Origin: Leucogyrophana mollusca
Lineage: Eukaryota > Basidiomycota > Agaricomycetes > Boletales
Length of the DNA stretch: 20,054 nucleotides
NCBI GenBank assembly: GCA_021014945.1
Contig: MU266711.1
Location: 1-20,054 of the forward strand
Direction of reading: 5' to 3'
Of the stretch, positions 1 through 9,948 are shown in pieces. The stretch's first letter is position 1. Every line of letters begins with the position of its first letter. The position numbers and the translations under genes are program-made. The notes under the pieces were generated by a model. The model saw only the letters and a program-made list of their open reading frames with translations, had not been told where the DNA came from and made no database searches.

Positions 1-886
1 TTTACAACATCTTGTACTTACTCACTTACTTACCATCAATACTACCAAGCGGTCGTGTTAGTGGATCGAGTGAACAAGTATAACGAAAACGTTACATCGT
101 CTTACTTCAACAAGCTGCCAACAAGTGTGAATTCAAGTGTAAAAAAGCTCAATTAAGTGGAAACAAGGAGACGAATCTACTTGTTTCGACTTGCGGCAAG
201 TGGCCGCAAGTATGTCAGCAGGTCCCTTGCAGTGTCCTTGATTGCTACTTGTTTGAGAATAAAGTTGCCGCAAGTGACATTAAGGAAATTGGGAATTTAC
301 TGATGCCCATCAAATTAAAGGCTTATTAGAAGCCCATTAGAGCATATAAGTTACTGTCATGAAGGTTGTAGATGGGGCACCGTGTCTTGGAACGATGGGT
401 CGTGAGCGGGATGCGCGTAAATGCAACATAAATGCCACACCTAAAGTAAGTCGCGTCGCACCGAAACGCGTCTGTGGCTGAGATTACACTTCTTTAGGGG
501 CTGCTTTCATCTGAAGAGATACTGGAGCGATCCAGTGCTCGGATTGCCTTGCCTCACGCGAGGAATTTCATCGGTTGCACCTTACCTTCAAAGAAAATAG
601 AGCACTTTTTTGATTTTTATTTGATTTGTTGTAGAACCGGCCTAGTAGACCCCTCTAACTCAGTCATTTCTATATTTTAGAAAATTGTGTTCTATTTGTT
701 TTTATCTAATGGTCAGTCAAAGCATATTTCCCTGCAAGTGTATACCGCCAATGCCCCTGTAGCGGTTCCCAGACAAGGACGCTGCCCTCAAGGCTGGAGG
801 TAGGTGTGGCGGGGTCGTGGGAACGGATTTCGCTGGTAGTGGGCATTGCCCACCACCATTAATCAGTCTGATCTAGCAGCGGGCAC
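1..886. other. non-coding stretch, no gene seen
   Basis: I see no supportable coding region. The first 300 bases are AT-rich and crowded with the pentamer CAAGT or its complement ACTTG (nine times between 75 and 275), including a small perfect inverted repeat listed separately. The remainder (300-886) shows no family I recognise on either strand. It could be the remnant of a transposon end or plain intergenic DNA. Confidence 0.5.
189..275. repeat. three copies of a 9-base element, two as a palindrome
   Basis: ACTTGCGGC at 189-197 and its exact complement GCCGCAAGT at 203-211 form a perfect 9-base inverted repeat around a 5-base loop. A third copy, GCCGCAAGT, lies at 267-275. The arrangement could be a dimeric protein-binding site or part of a mobile-element end. 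No adjacent gene was found to explain it. Confidence 0.6.
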
Positions 887-1010
887 GAATCTCCCAAAAT
901 CAGGTGGCGGCGCATCCATCGAGCCAAGCCTCCTCGCATCCATGGTCGGCCCTCTGTGCTGGCCAAAACACTGGTACTGCGGTTCGCCGCGACCTCCTCC
1001 TGGCCCGAGC
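887..1010 (+). repeat. diverged dispersed repeat, copy 1
   Basis: This segment aligns along its whole length with 5169-5291 in the same orientation, with two one-base gaps and about three quarters of positions identical by eye. Shared blocks include GAATCTCCC at the left end, TCGCATCCATGG in the middle and GCCAAAACA further on. No intact reading frame is shared with confidence; on the minus strand both copies keep a frame ending in Ala/Thr-stop at the same place, so it may derive from the end of a gene. Source family not recognised. Confidence 0.75.
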
Positions 1011-1516
1011 AAGACCATGTAGTATTGTCTACCACCTGCAGCCAGCGTCGTCTTCCGCGGAGTGTTAGGCGACGCTATCTCGGGCGCCCAGTCGCTTTTA
1101 GCTTTTTGCCATGGTTGGATTCGAGTTGCTGCGTGGATTGCCAGGCGAACGGCCCAGCTGGACGAAGTAAGGCAGATTGTCCACAGGCATCGTGCCAGAC
1201 AGCTCAGTGTTGTGTGACAGTTGGAGTAGCCGCTGGGACACCGGTTGATATGTTACGGTCGAGGTGAGTATTGCCAGTGGTGAGCCTGGGAGTGCGGAGA
1301 CCGGTTACGACAGGCGATGCGTCGACCATCATGTTAAACAGCCTGAGCATGCACAAAGTCATAATAAGACCTCACATTGGCGTCGGCACTGGTGGCGGTA
1401 GGTGGGGACCGGCCACCGCCATGTTCGTTTTTACGGCTCGCCGTGATAGGCGCGCATCCAAAGCGTCTACTATATAGCAACTGCCCGTCAATGGCGGGGC
1501 CCCGGTTTCTCACCCC
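1011..1516. promoter_or_regulatory. upstream region of the DUF6535 gene with TATA-like box
   Basis: No conserved coding sequence is visible here. TATATAG at 1471-1477 lies about 40 bases ahead of the proposed start at 1517 and is the best core-promoter candidate, implying a very short 5' leader. The open frames crossing this region resemble no known protein and overlap each other. Confidence 0.4.
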
Positions 1517-4500
1517 ATGGCAGTCATCATGGAAGATGCTGGCCCCCCGGTTCAAACAGGCCACCTGCACCAAGCTTCGGATTCTAACAACAGCCAACAT
1601 GCGGACGGTGGACAGTCTGGAGCCGGGGCGGAAACTCGGTAAGAGAAAAGCGCATCTTCTCTCCTTGCACTCATATTTTCTTCCAGGTCACAGCAGCTCC
1701 TTCAGCAGATACTCCAAACCCTCAAAGAATCCTCGATCGCCCAACAGAGCGGGAACGACACTAAGTCTCGTTTCTGGGCGACGTACAAACGCGAGGCAGA
1801 AGATTATGACTCGGAATTCCTTGAGAAGTACAAGGACGACATGGACATCGTCCTGATTTTTGTGAGCGTTCTACCAGTTGCCTCCTTGAGACTGTTTCTT
1901 AAACCCGTCTTCAGTCTGGTCTCTTTTCCGCCGTTAGCACAACCTTCATCACTTCTATGCAATCAAGTCTCAGCCCCGATCCGACTGCTACTACAAATGC
2001 CCTCTTGATGCAGTTGGTCCGCACTGCCAACGCCACCGCCTTTCCTGATCAGAACCTCGATCCTCCCGCGTGGGACGGCCCATGTCCGACAGTGATCTGG
2101 ATACAGTCCCTCATATACGCCAGTCTTTCTGCGAGCCTTCTCGCTGCGTTGGGCGCTGTGCTAGGCAAACAGTGGTTGGGCCATTACCGCCGGCGCGGAA
2201 TTGGGACAGTCGATGAGCGCGCCATACGCCGACAGCAGAAGCTCAATGGGCTCGAAGCATGGCATTTCCACGCTGTGCTAGAAGTGCTTCCCGTTTTGTT
2301 GCAGATTTCGCTCCTTCTGTTCGGTGTCGCCCTTTCTGCGTTTGTGTGGACTCAGCAGTCGACTGTTGGCTCTGTTGTGATCGGAACCACGGCATTCGGC
2401 ATCCTGTTCTACATTTCAATCACGGTCGCGTCGTTGGTCTCGCGCGATTGTCCCTTCCAAACCCCTGCATCAACGATATTTATAATGTTCCGATTCCGAG
2501 AAGCATTCGGGGCATCAACTTTCTTTGCGTATCAATGTTTTCGACGTTTTCGACGCTTTCTAGTGGCCCATCAAACCGCATTTCAGGTTAGGCCCTTCTG
2601 GAGAGCGATAACATATCGAGGAGCACCAGCCAATTTTGATTTAACGGACCTAGAATCTTCGGCAATATCAGTGCCTCTTCCACAAACCCCATTGAAACTG
2701 GATATCCCCCCCGCTGATAAACTCGAAGCCCCGGCAATAATATGGCTTATCGAGACATCCACTGACCCGGAGGTCATCGCGACTGCAGCCAGAATGGTAC
2801 CCGACGCAGAGTGGTCAGTCGAGCTTGATGTTTTGCCTGCATATCTGCAGCTGCAGAACACCTTCGTGGGGTGCTTCGTGCCCGTTACAGACACCTCCGA
2901 GGAATGGCAGCTTGTGCCCTTGGGACAAGAACGAGCGCTTGCTTGCGGTAAAGCTCTGGTGCACCTGTACTGCAATAGGTTGTACTCGGGATCCGCAATG
3001 ACATCGGGAATTGAATTCTGGCGCTCCCATCTAGATTCCCTCTTTGCTTGCCTCCAGCGCAACTGCTCCGACCAGAGCGCGGTATTTGTCCGCGACATAG
3101 GTGTCTTTCTATTCCGTTTTCGAGGTAATAATTTACCTCGAGTTCCGGCCACCTGTCGCACATGGGTATCGCATCTTTTGCCGCACCTGCTCCCCTATGT
3201 AGCTTGGGATACCTCGGTGACAGAAACGACTGTCGAGGTGATTATAGGGCTGGTTACACGCCCTCTCCCACCCCGGAAGATCCTCGCCGACTGCTTGATG
3301 TCCGCAGCTATTGTGATGGGGATATATGTAGATAAGAAAGAGCTGGTAAAGATCGATAAAAGGTCAGTTTGCAGGTTAATTATTAGACTGGGTCATTCAA
3401 TCAGTTCTCTGTTCGCAGTTCGGTGGCTGGGATGCTACTTGGACGAACCCTGCAGATTCTACCAACAGCATCCCGGATCATTAAAGCATCCGTGAACGTC
3501 GAATCTCACGCGATGAGGCTTCTTCGGCCGCTGTCCCTTTGCTTCGATGCGGGGATAAACCCTGATTTCGGTGCATGTACATCGAGACAGTGCGGCTGTG
3601 AGGTGATGGAATGGAGTTGGCACACTTGCCAGTCGATAGTGGGAAAGCTATGGTCCACCAGTAAGCTGAGTCATTCCGATAAAGCCACGTCGAAGGAGGA
3701 GCGATCGGAAATGTGGGGAACGGCCCGCGCGGCTCTCCACATCAGTGCCAGTGTGGCATGCTGTGGTCGTGACGACCTCGGCTATACGTGGACTAGGTGG
3801 CGCCCGTCCTATGGTGGTCATCGCGGACGGCCAGTCATGAATGGCCCTGACTGGGCCATTCGCTTCCTGAACGAACACTACGACGCGCATGATCCCATCG
3901 CGGTCGCCGATACATTCACCATGCTTTCTCAGGCCCGTGACATACATCAATGGGCGGATTCCCCCGCATTCGTTGGCGCTATCATTCATGCGATGGGGGC
4001 AGAGCAGCCCACCCAAGTTCGCCACACTGCTCTGCGCACAGCTCGGGAGATCAGAAAAGCGCCAGGGTTCCCGAAAGACGCGATACGAGGCTTGTTACCC
4101 GACTTCATCGCAGCCCTTCACTCCGCTGTTACGACCAACCTAGGTCCTCCAGACGATACCACCATCACGGATTTTCCCGACAGGTTCACTGACGAGGACC
4201 GGGATCTCTGTTACCTTCAAATCATTTACACCCTCACTCAGCGTTCTGACGGTGTCTATGACGATCATCTCCGTGATGCCGGGCATTTCGACAGATGTCT
4301 TGACGTTGCCGAACACACCAAGGGCACAGTTTACTTACTATCACCGCTATATCTCATTGCGATTGCGGAAACACTTGAAGCTCGCGACGTAGAACACGCT
4401 TTCTTTGATGCCTTTGCTCTGGACTTGCGTTCGGGACTTCACAACGCTGCTTGGTTTTCGTTATCTCGCTTACCTGCGGACAGATTTCCAGAACATGAAC

Positions 4501-4679
4501 AGACTTTACCCGCCATCATAGCATCCATGCACAAGTGCCGGGAGGCCAGTGCAAACGCTGTTCCAAGGGACCAGGTTAAGGAGGTACACGATACACTTCA
4601 GAGGCACATGCCAGATACTCCAGTGATCAGCCTGCTGGCGGAACTCTTGGCGTCTTGGCCACAGGACAAGGCATACTAG
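1517..4679 (+). CDS. DUF6535 domain-containing multi-pass membrane protein
   Basis: Large membrane protein of unknown function from a family expanded in Agaricomycetes. Spliced model: exons 1517-1638, 1687-1861, 1915-3362 and 3419-4679 (introns of 48, 53 and 56 bases, all GT-AG), giving 1001 residues. The DUF6535 module spans about residues 65-275: FWATYKREAEDYDSEFLEKY, then DMDIVLIFSGLFSAV entering the first membrane segment (about 93-114), further segments at about 159-183, 221-244 and 251-274, and the conserved GKQWL plus a basic linker between the second and third. The remaining 700 or so residues are soluble-looking, with a helical repeat-like character and no domain I recognise. A second in-frame Met at 1529 has the better start context, so the true start may be there. 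A TATA-like box lies just upstream. An AATAAA at 4970-4975 could serve as a polyadenylation signal. Biochemical role unknown. Confidence 0.9.
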
Positions 4680-5168
4680 GATATTGGCACAAAGGACATT
4701 GTGCTGCATCATGTACGTCTCCATGTTTGACGGCCCAGGTTTTTTGAGCAATCGCGACGCGAGGATAGACTGTCCACTCGTTAGATCACAGTTCATCGAC
4801 CGCTGTTCCGCATGTACTGTATATCACCATCACTGTCTCCATCCCCTTCGTCAATAGTTCAGCCACTATGCTCAGTTCTGAAGGTTTCCCTTTTAGCGTC
4901 CCAAAGGGTCACGTCAATTAGGGCGTGTCCACTAGATTTGTATTATTGTAGTATAACAAGTACGATTGCAATAAAGACAACAACACAGACTGCGCTGGAA
5001 AGATGAATACTACAGGTAAAGTAACAGGGCCGTGAGATGATCGACAGAATACACCACCGCTGCAGATATGCTAGATGAGAGGCGAGTGAATGCATGAAAG
5101 GGGGCTAGCTGCTGCTAACAAAAACCGTTTCCTACAAAAATATTCCACGTACCTACTCACATTCCTTA
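4680..5168. other. 3' flank of the DUF6535 gene, no gene seen
   Basis: Nothing coding is evident. AATAAA occurs at 4970-4975, about 290 bases past the stop codon of the upstream gene, and may mark its mRNA end. Confidence 0.45.
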
Positions 5169-5291
5169 GAATCTCCCTAAATCAGGCGGCGGCACCTCGA
5201 TCGAGACTTGGTTCTTCGCATCCATGGGCGCGCCCTGTGTTCGCCAAAACATCAGCACCACGGTACATAGCAACCTCTTCTTGGCCCAAGC
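5169..5291 (+). repeat. diverged dispersed repeat, copy 2
   Basis: Partner of 887-1010, same orientation, about three quarters identical by eye with two one-base gaps. Together the copies bracket the DUF6535 gene at roughly 4.3 kb spacing. The similarity fades quickly on both sides, so this is either an old duplication or two decayed copies of a short element. Confidence 0.75.
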
Positions 5292-5581
5292 CCAGATTTT
5301 CATTCGGAGTCTACACGATTCGCTGCGGGCGGGACGTGGCCGGGTGAGCAAAGCCGAAGTCGATGTGTTCCCCAGGAACGTGCTGAGCTGTACTCCTTCT
5401 TGCAGACAAAACGTTCAAAGACCCTGAGTCTACCACCGACGATCACGATGCATCCCGCATCGACGCCGGGGGCGCACTGGGAGCAAAGCCGGTGAGAAGC
5501 ACCGCAGTGCGAGCACAGATCAGCCAGCGTCACTCATACCTCCGGCCGACAAGAAGTGGCAAGGCATGGACGAGGGGACCG
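5292..5581. other. unassigned stretch, no gene seen
   Basis: This lies between the repeat copy and the broken channel gene. On the minus strand the expected next motif of the channel family is absent just after 5582, so the pseudogene appears to end before this stretch. No other family is recognisable. Confidence 0.4.
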
Positions 5582-6860
5582 AACGTCCTTTGGCGCGGCC
5601 TCCAAGAACCTGTCGTACATCCAGCGGGGCTCGTGATACGTAAAAGCCTGGGCCGCTATGTGTGCAACATCTGGTGGTTGAACGTCATGAAGGACACGTT
5701 TAGAAGCCGGTAGGTTTGCTGCGGGCGGTCTTGCTTGTCAACCCTGCCATCGCCGTTGAAATTGTCCGGAACGGGCAAATGTGTCTCATTCGAAATTCCA
5801 TCCCGGCTCTCGTTTCAGCTATTTGGTTGCCATCGCGATTTCATTCCGGCAACACCGAATCCTTTCGACTTTTCTGCCAATAAAGGGGCAAAAACAAGGG
5901 TATGAATTCGGCGGTCCCAAGGCACAAGCCTTTCTTTGGGCGGAGTTCGCGATCAGCATTGCCTTCGACGACGTGTTGACCGGTCGCTGACTCGGTCATT
6001 TTGCCTCCTTTGGCAGCTTTCTTGAGCTGTTTAGCGCAGAGTTTGGCAGCAGCCGACAACAGAGACCTCTCGGCCGACGCGAGCTCATTTGGGGCGGATG
6101 GAGATCAGGAAACCCCTTGAGTTCACTACATGCTACAATGGTCAGATGGGACATGGACCCTTCTAACTCCGCCTGCTTGCGAACAGGGGTACGCGAATTG
6201 TCTGCGTTAGCTTCGTCCATCGCAGCCCATCATGAACAACACTACCGACGCGGGAAGTACATCGATCATCACCAGAGCAGGATCGCGGACGGTACGATAA
6301 TGTGATTCCTACGCACCGGTTGAGCTAAACCCTCTCCACACTACCGGGAAGATGTGAGTAAAGTTGGCGCATTGCTTGTTTCATAGAGGTTTTGGCAGGC
6401 ATCCTAGCGACCAGACCAGTGCTCGAGGCCTGTGTTGACTTCGAGTGCGCGGGTCCATGAGATGAAGCTGGCGGACAGTGACAAAGTGCCGTACCTCGCG
6501 TTTGATGTTTTAAAATCCTCTGCGTGCTGTTAACGAAAGGTAAATTGTAAAGCGGGAAGCTCACAGGTGGACAAATACACGAGGATGATGTGGGCGGCAT
6601 ATTGGTCTTGTTGATTCGTGAGCACGTTACCCATTATGAAACGGTCCAAGCCAGTAGTGCTGATAACAAGCAAAAGGACTGCGCATGAGATAAATCATAT
6701 CAGCAGGAGGATCTGGATCATCATGCGGAGGAACCGCACAAAAATATAGGCGTCGAGACCATTGACGGTCTGGATATCGCGGTAATGCACTTCGAACACA
6801 GCGATAGGCCAAATGAACATGTCCGCGACGAGGGGCTTCACTGGTTCCCTAGCCGAGTGC
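5582..6860 (-). pseudogene. decayed CSC1/OSCA/TMEM63-type stress-gated cation channel, N-terminal half
   Basis: Intact relatives are multi-pass plasma-membrane channels opened by osmotic or mechanical stress (RSN1/PHM7/DUF221 family). Reading the minus strand, landmarks occur in family order: VNGLDAYIFVRFLRMM (about 6717-6764), GLDRFIMGN, then YAAHIILVYL (about 6570-6600), the cytosolic-loop start VRQLHLMDP, then RQLYSHLPGSVERV (about 6328-6370), KLCAKQLKKAAKGGK (about 6000-6045), and AAQAFTYHEP followed by MYDRFLEAAPKDV (about 5582-5660). The copy is dead: TGA at 6695-6697 and TAG at 6325-6327 both sit where the family has Trp, there is a frameshift near 6445, more stops near 5800-5850, and the sequence stops before the conserved segment leading into the pore-forming helices. 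Faint similarity may extend upstream to about 7130. Intact family members are several hundred residues longer. Confidence 0.8.
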
Positions 6861-8329
6861 ATCATTGCGAATGCCGACCATGCAAGGACGAAAGATAACT
6901 TACATGGCTGTTTGGAGTCGGAAACACTGTCCCTGCCCCAGCCATAACATACCCATCGAATGATTACAATCATAACCCACAGTCAACTTCCCGAGCAAAC
7001 ACCGTTATGCACAAGCAAAAAAACCCGGTGCCCAAGCAAGAACCCGATGACGAAGCAAGAATTGCCCGCAATCGGAAAAGAGCCACCCACAAAGGTTTCG
7101 CTATTGAAGATAGTTTTCGGCGTTCTCATTGGACGAAGAGTGAATTGGCGAACATCAGGGGTGTGCGGCCGCCTCAGACTCCGTTTCGTTTGACGTATGC
7201 ATCATGCTCCAATCCACCTCGCTTGGCACCCTGGCGTCTACGTCCTGCATCCTGCAAGCGCCATGGCCGGAGTAATCCGCATGGCGGGTACGCGCTAAAA
7301 GGCATCGATTATCACGATGTAGCATCTGCGTGGAAGAGGTGCCCCGTGCTGTCATCTTGCACAGGGACCGCCGGGAAGATCGGTGCTAAAACGTCGCGTA
7401 CAAGATCCCGGCTTGATTTCAAGCGCTTGTACTTCGCGGCCCCTGAGCGACTTCACAACGTAGCATCACTTCCGAGGTGATCCGCATGCTCCCACATTTC
7501 TTTCGGTGTGACCGGATATCGTTGGATGACCGGAAAGTGGCTTGCGGCTTCTTTGGGCGCTTGACGGCGGTCAGCTGTATCCTCTCATTCTGAATATTGC
7601 TGAGCTCGCCGAGTAGCATCAGAAAACGCCGGGAACCTGAAGAACGTGTGCCTGTACGAATTTTATTTTGATTCAGCCACCATCATGGCCAAGCACAAGG
7701 AACTACAATTTGGCAAACGGACGCTAGCGCGCGACACGGCCCCGGAGGCCCGGAGGTGCGAGGGCTCATCACTGTCGCGAAATCCTGACTTCAGAGGTGA
7801 ACCTTGGTAATGACGTTTCTGGATAGCCCTCACTGCAATCCGATATCTCACGAGTATCTTGTTGATAGATGGCAATCGAATTTTGGTTGACAAAGAACAG
7901 CTGACTGTTCAGGTAAAACCGTCAACAAAAGTAACGCCGTTCGTGTAACGGAGACGCACGTGATCCAACGGTGAGTGTCGCAAAACAGAGTGCTATGGCG
8001 CAGGCAACGCGATGTATGGCGATGCACGCACCCGAGGGAGAATACAGCTAGAAACACAAGAAAAACCATTGGCTGCGACAAGACACGTTGCTAAATCCCC
8101 TTGCGTATCAACTGTCAGAAGTGAGATGATCGTGTCTCATACTTTTCTTCGAAGCAGACCAGTGCATACCACATGCAAGTGCATTGTGATCGATATTATT
8201 GGAACCAGCGTACCATACACCGGGATACTGCGCACGCTAATGAGAACAGCTGTAAGAATAGCTCAAAGACTTACATGTACAGAAATACCATCATTGCCGT
8301 CTAGTCACACAGCAATACCACGCTCCAAC
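6861..8329. other. gene-poor stretch between the channel pseudogene and IWS1
   Basis: No family is recognisable on either strand with confidence. The part up to about 7130 may hold the eroded N-terminal exons of the channel pseudogene on the minus strand. Between 7140 and 7900 several overlapping frames exist on both strands with no conserved motif. The last few hundred bases should contain the 3' untranslated region of IWS1. Confidence 0.45.
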
Positions 8330-9671
8330 TCACACCCGCATCGTAACCTTCCGCGTAAGGGTCCTCAACCTCTCTGCGTTCTTCCTTCTCCTCTCAACAT
8401 CGTTTTCCACGCTCTCGTTCATCTTCATGACTCCCGCATTCATCTTCGGCGCGATCGTGTAGCTACCAAGATCCCGCTGAGGAATCATAACGGCATTATG
8501 CCTGATCCTGTTCTTCTCTCCCTCTTTCGCGCGTGCCAATATAGCGTTGAGACGTTCACCGCCACGGTGTGCACCATCAACGCGGTCGTCCTGTGCGGTG
8601 GGGACAACACGGTCGCGGTACGATGCGCTGCGCTTGATGATCGGTCGAGACCATGTCGAAACTAGATCGTTTGCAATACGCTGTACGTCAGCTGTCACGC
8701 GTTTGCATTTGGTATAGAATAGTACGATCCGCCCAAGACCGGATTCCTTGAGGACCGCACTGTCGATAAATTCCATCTTTCTTAGGATAGGGAAGAAGTC
8801 CCGTTGGATGTTCAGGGCGGGAAGGGAGCGGTCCGGAAGGGGTTCAAGCCATCGGCGAACGCCTTCGAGAAGGTTATTGTCCATTATAGATTGGGAGAGA
8901 GATTGCCTACAAAGTTGACGCACGTTCAGTAGCAACGCGAGAAGACAAATATGACACCTACTTGCGCAAGACCTCCATCACCTGAGGAAGAAGTCTAAGT
9001 TTGTTTGTGGCGGGGAGTTTCTCGCGATTCGCTTGCTCATCGTCCGCCGCTGCAGCCAACATGGCCTCGCGGAGTCGTGAGACCTCCTCGTCCGCAAACC
9101 GGTCGAGGATCTCCTCGTCTGCGTCCTTTTTTCTGTTCTTTTGCCGAGATGCCTTCTTGGGCTTGAGAATGGCATCAAGTTGCATGTCCATCCGAAGCTT
9201 GCTTGCTGCGTGCGAATCAATCCCAATGGCCTGGGTAAGAAGCCAAGTGAGCTGACCTTTCTCCGGCGGTAAATCATTCAAGTCTTCCTCTGTGAGCTGG
9301 GGCTTCCTTTTACGCTTCCTCTGAGTTGGGCGTGCGTCTTCGTCATCAGGTCGTCTGGTTTTTACTCGACGTTTCGGTTTCGCAGGCCGCTCTTGCACAT
9401 ACCCATCGCTGGATTCCCCTGATGAACCATAGGCATCCTCATTTATCGTGACCCGCTGTTGACGCTGACGCTGACGCGGTACGGCTGTGAGAGTCCACGG
9501 TCAGTTCGCAGGATGTGAGAACTTTAGCACGAGCACATGCCGTCTTCCTCTGAAGATAGTTCTGAGCCGTCACCGAAGATGTCGCGCTCAAGATCCTCGC
9601 CTGTCTGTGACAAGACGGCGTAATGTCAGAGTAATTTGACTGCTGCCAAGATGACTCACTGCTGGCGCCAT
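8330..9671 (-). CDS. IWS1: transcription elongation factor Iws1/Spn1
   Basis: Nuclear factor that binds Spt6 and travels with RNA polymerase II, linking elongation, chromatin and mRNA processing. Model on the minus strand: exons 9660-9671, 9541-9604, 8962-9484 and 8330-8906, 391 residues. The N-terminus is acidic (LERDIFGDGSELSSEED), followed by a basic Arg/Lys-rich tract (about 60-90). The conserved TFIIS N-terminal-like helical core covers about residues 175-290, with DNNLLEGVRRWLEPLPDRS, KMEFIDSAVLKESGLGRIV and the STWSRPI stretch. The C-terminus SYTIAPKMNAG ... ERLRTLTRK is also typical. The first exon codes only four residues. The intron at 9485-9540 has no usable GT in the right phase; a GC donor (GCATGT) with an AACTGAC branch site and CACAG acceptor joins the acidic and basic parts in frame. 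The downstream parts are certain, the first two exons less so. Confidence 0.93.
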
Positions 9672-9948
9672 TGGAGTGGAATGTTGGAGATAACGGTCAC
9701 AAGGAAAAGTACTAGGCTGTGGCTGAGGGTCAGGCGTAGTGGTGGCAGACAAACAGAGGCAAATAAAGGGCGGAGTACAATGACGGGCCGTGTCCTAATT
9801 CGGAACGGTAGCAATGACAGTGCTTTGCGGAATATAACCTAACCGCCAGGCTATAACTATACATTAATGCTACCCCCGGTAAATAAATATCCTCTCTTAC
9901 TCACATCCTCCGTCTAGCTTATTATACGACTCAAGCCCCACGAATGCG
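9672..9948. promoter_or_regulatory. divergent promoter region, IWS1 (-) and F-box-like gene (+)
   Basis: The two start codons point away from each other across 277 bases. An AT-rich block, TATAACTATACATTAA starting at 9852, lies about 100 bases ahead of the F-box-like gene and could act as its TATA element. No other site is recognised. Confidence 0.5.

Noticed and set aside
1377..1856. Plus-strand open frame of 159 codons at the DUF6535 5' end
   Set aside because: It uses a different frame from exons 1 and 2 and runs through the first intron; the spliced frame gives the expected DUF6535 N-terminus.
2583..3161. Minus-strand open frame of 192 codons
   Set aside because: It lies wholly inside exon 3 of the DUF6535 gene and its sequence looks like an antisense shadow, rich in Arg, Ser and Cys.
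7007..7480. Plus-strand open frame of 157 codons with a basic, Lys/Arg-rich start
   Set aside because: No family match by eye, no neighbouring exons with good splice sites, and part of it may overlap the eroded 5' end of the minus-strand channel pseudogene.
8012..8665. Plus-strand open frame of 217 codons
   Set aside because: Its right half is antisense to the conserved C-terminal part of IWS1, and its translation has no recognisable motif or sensible composition.
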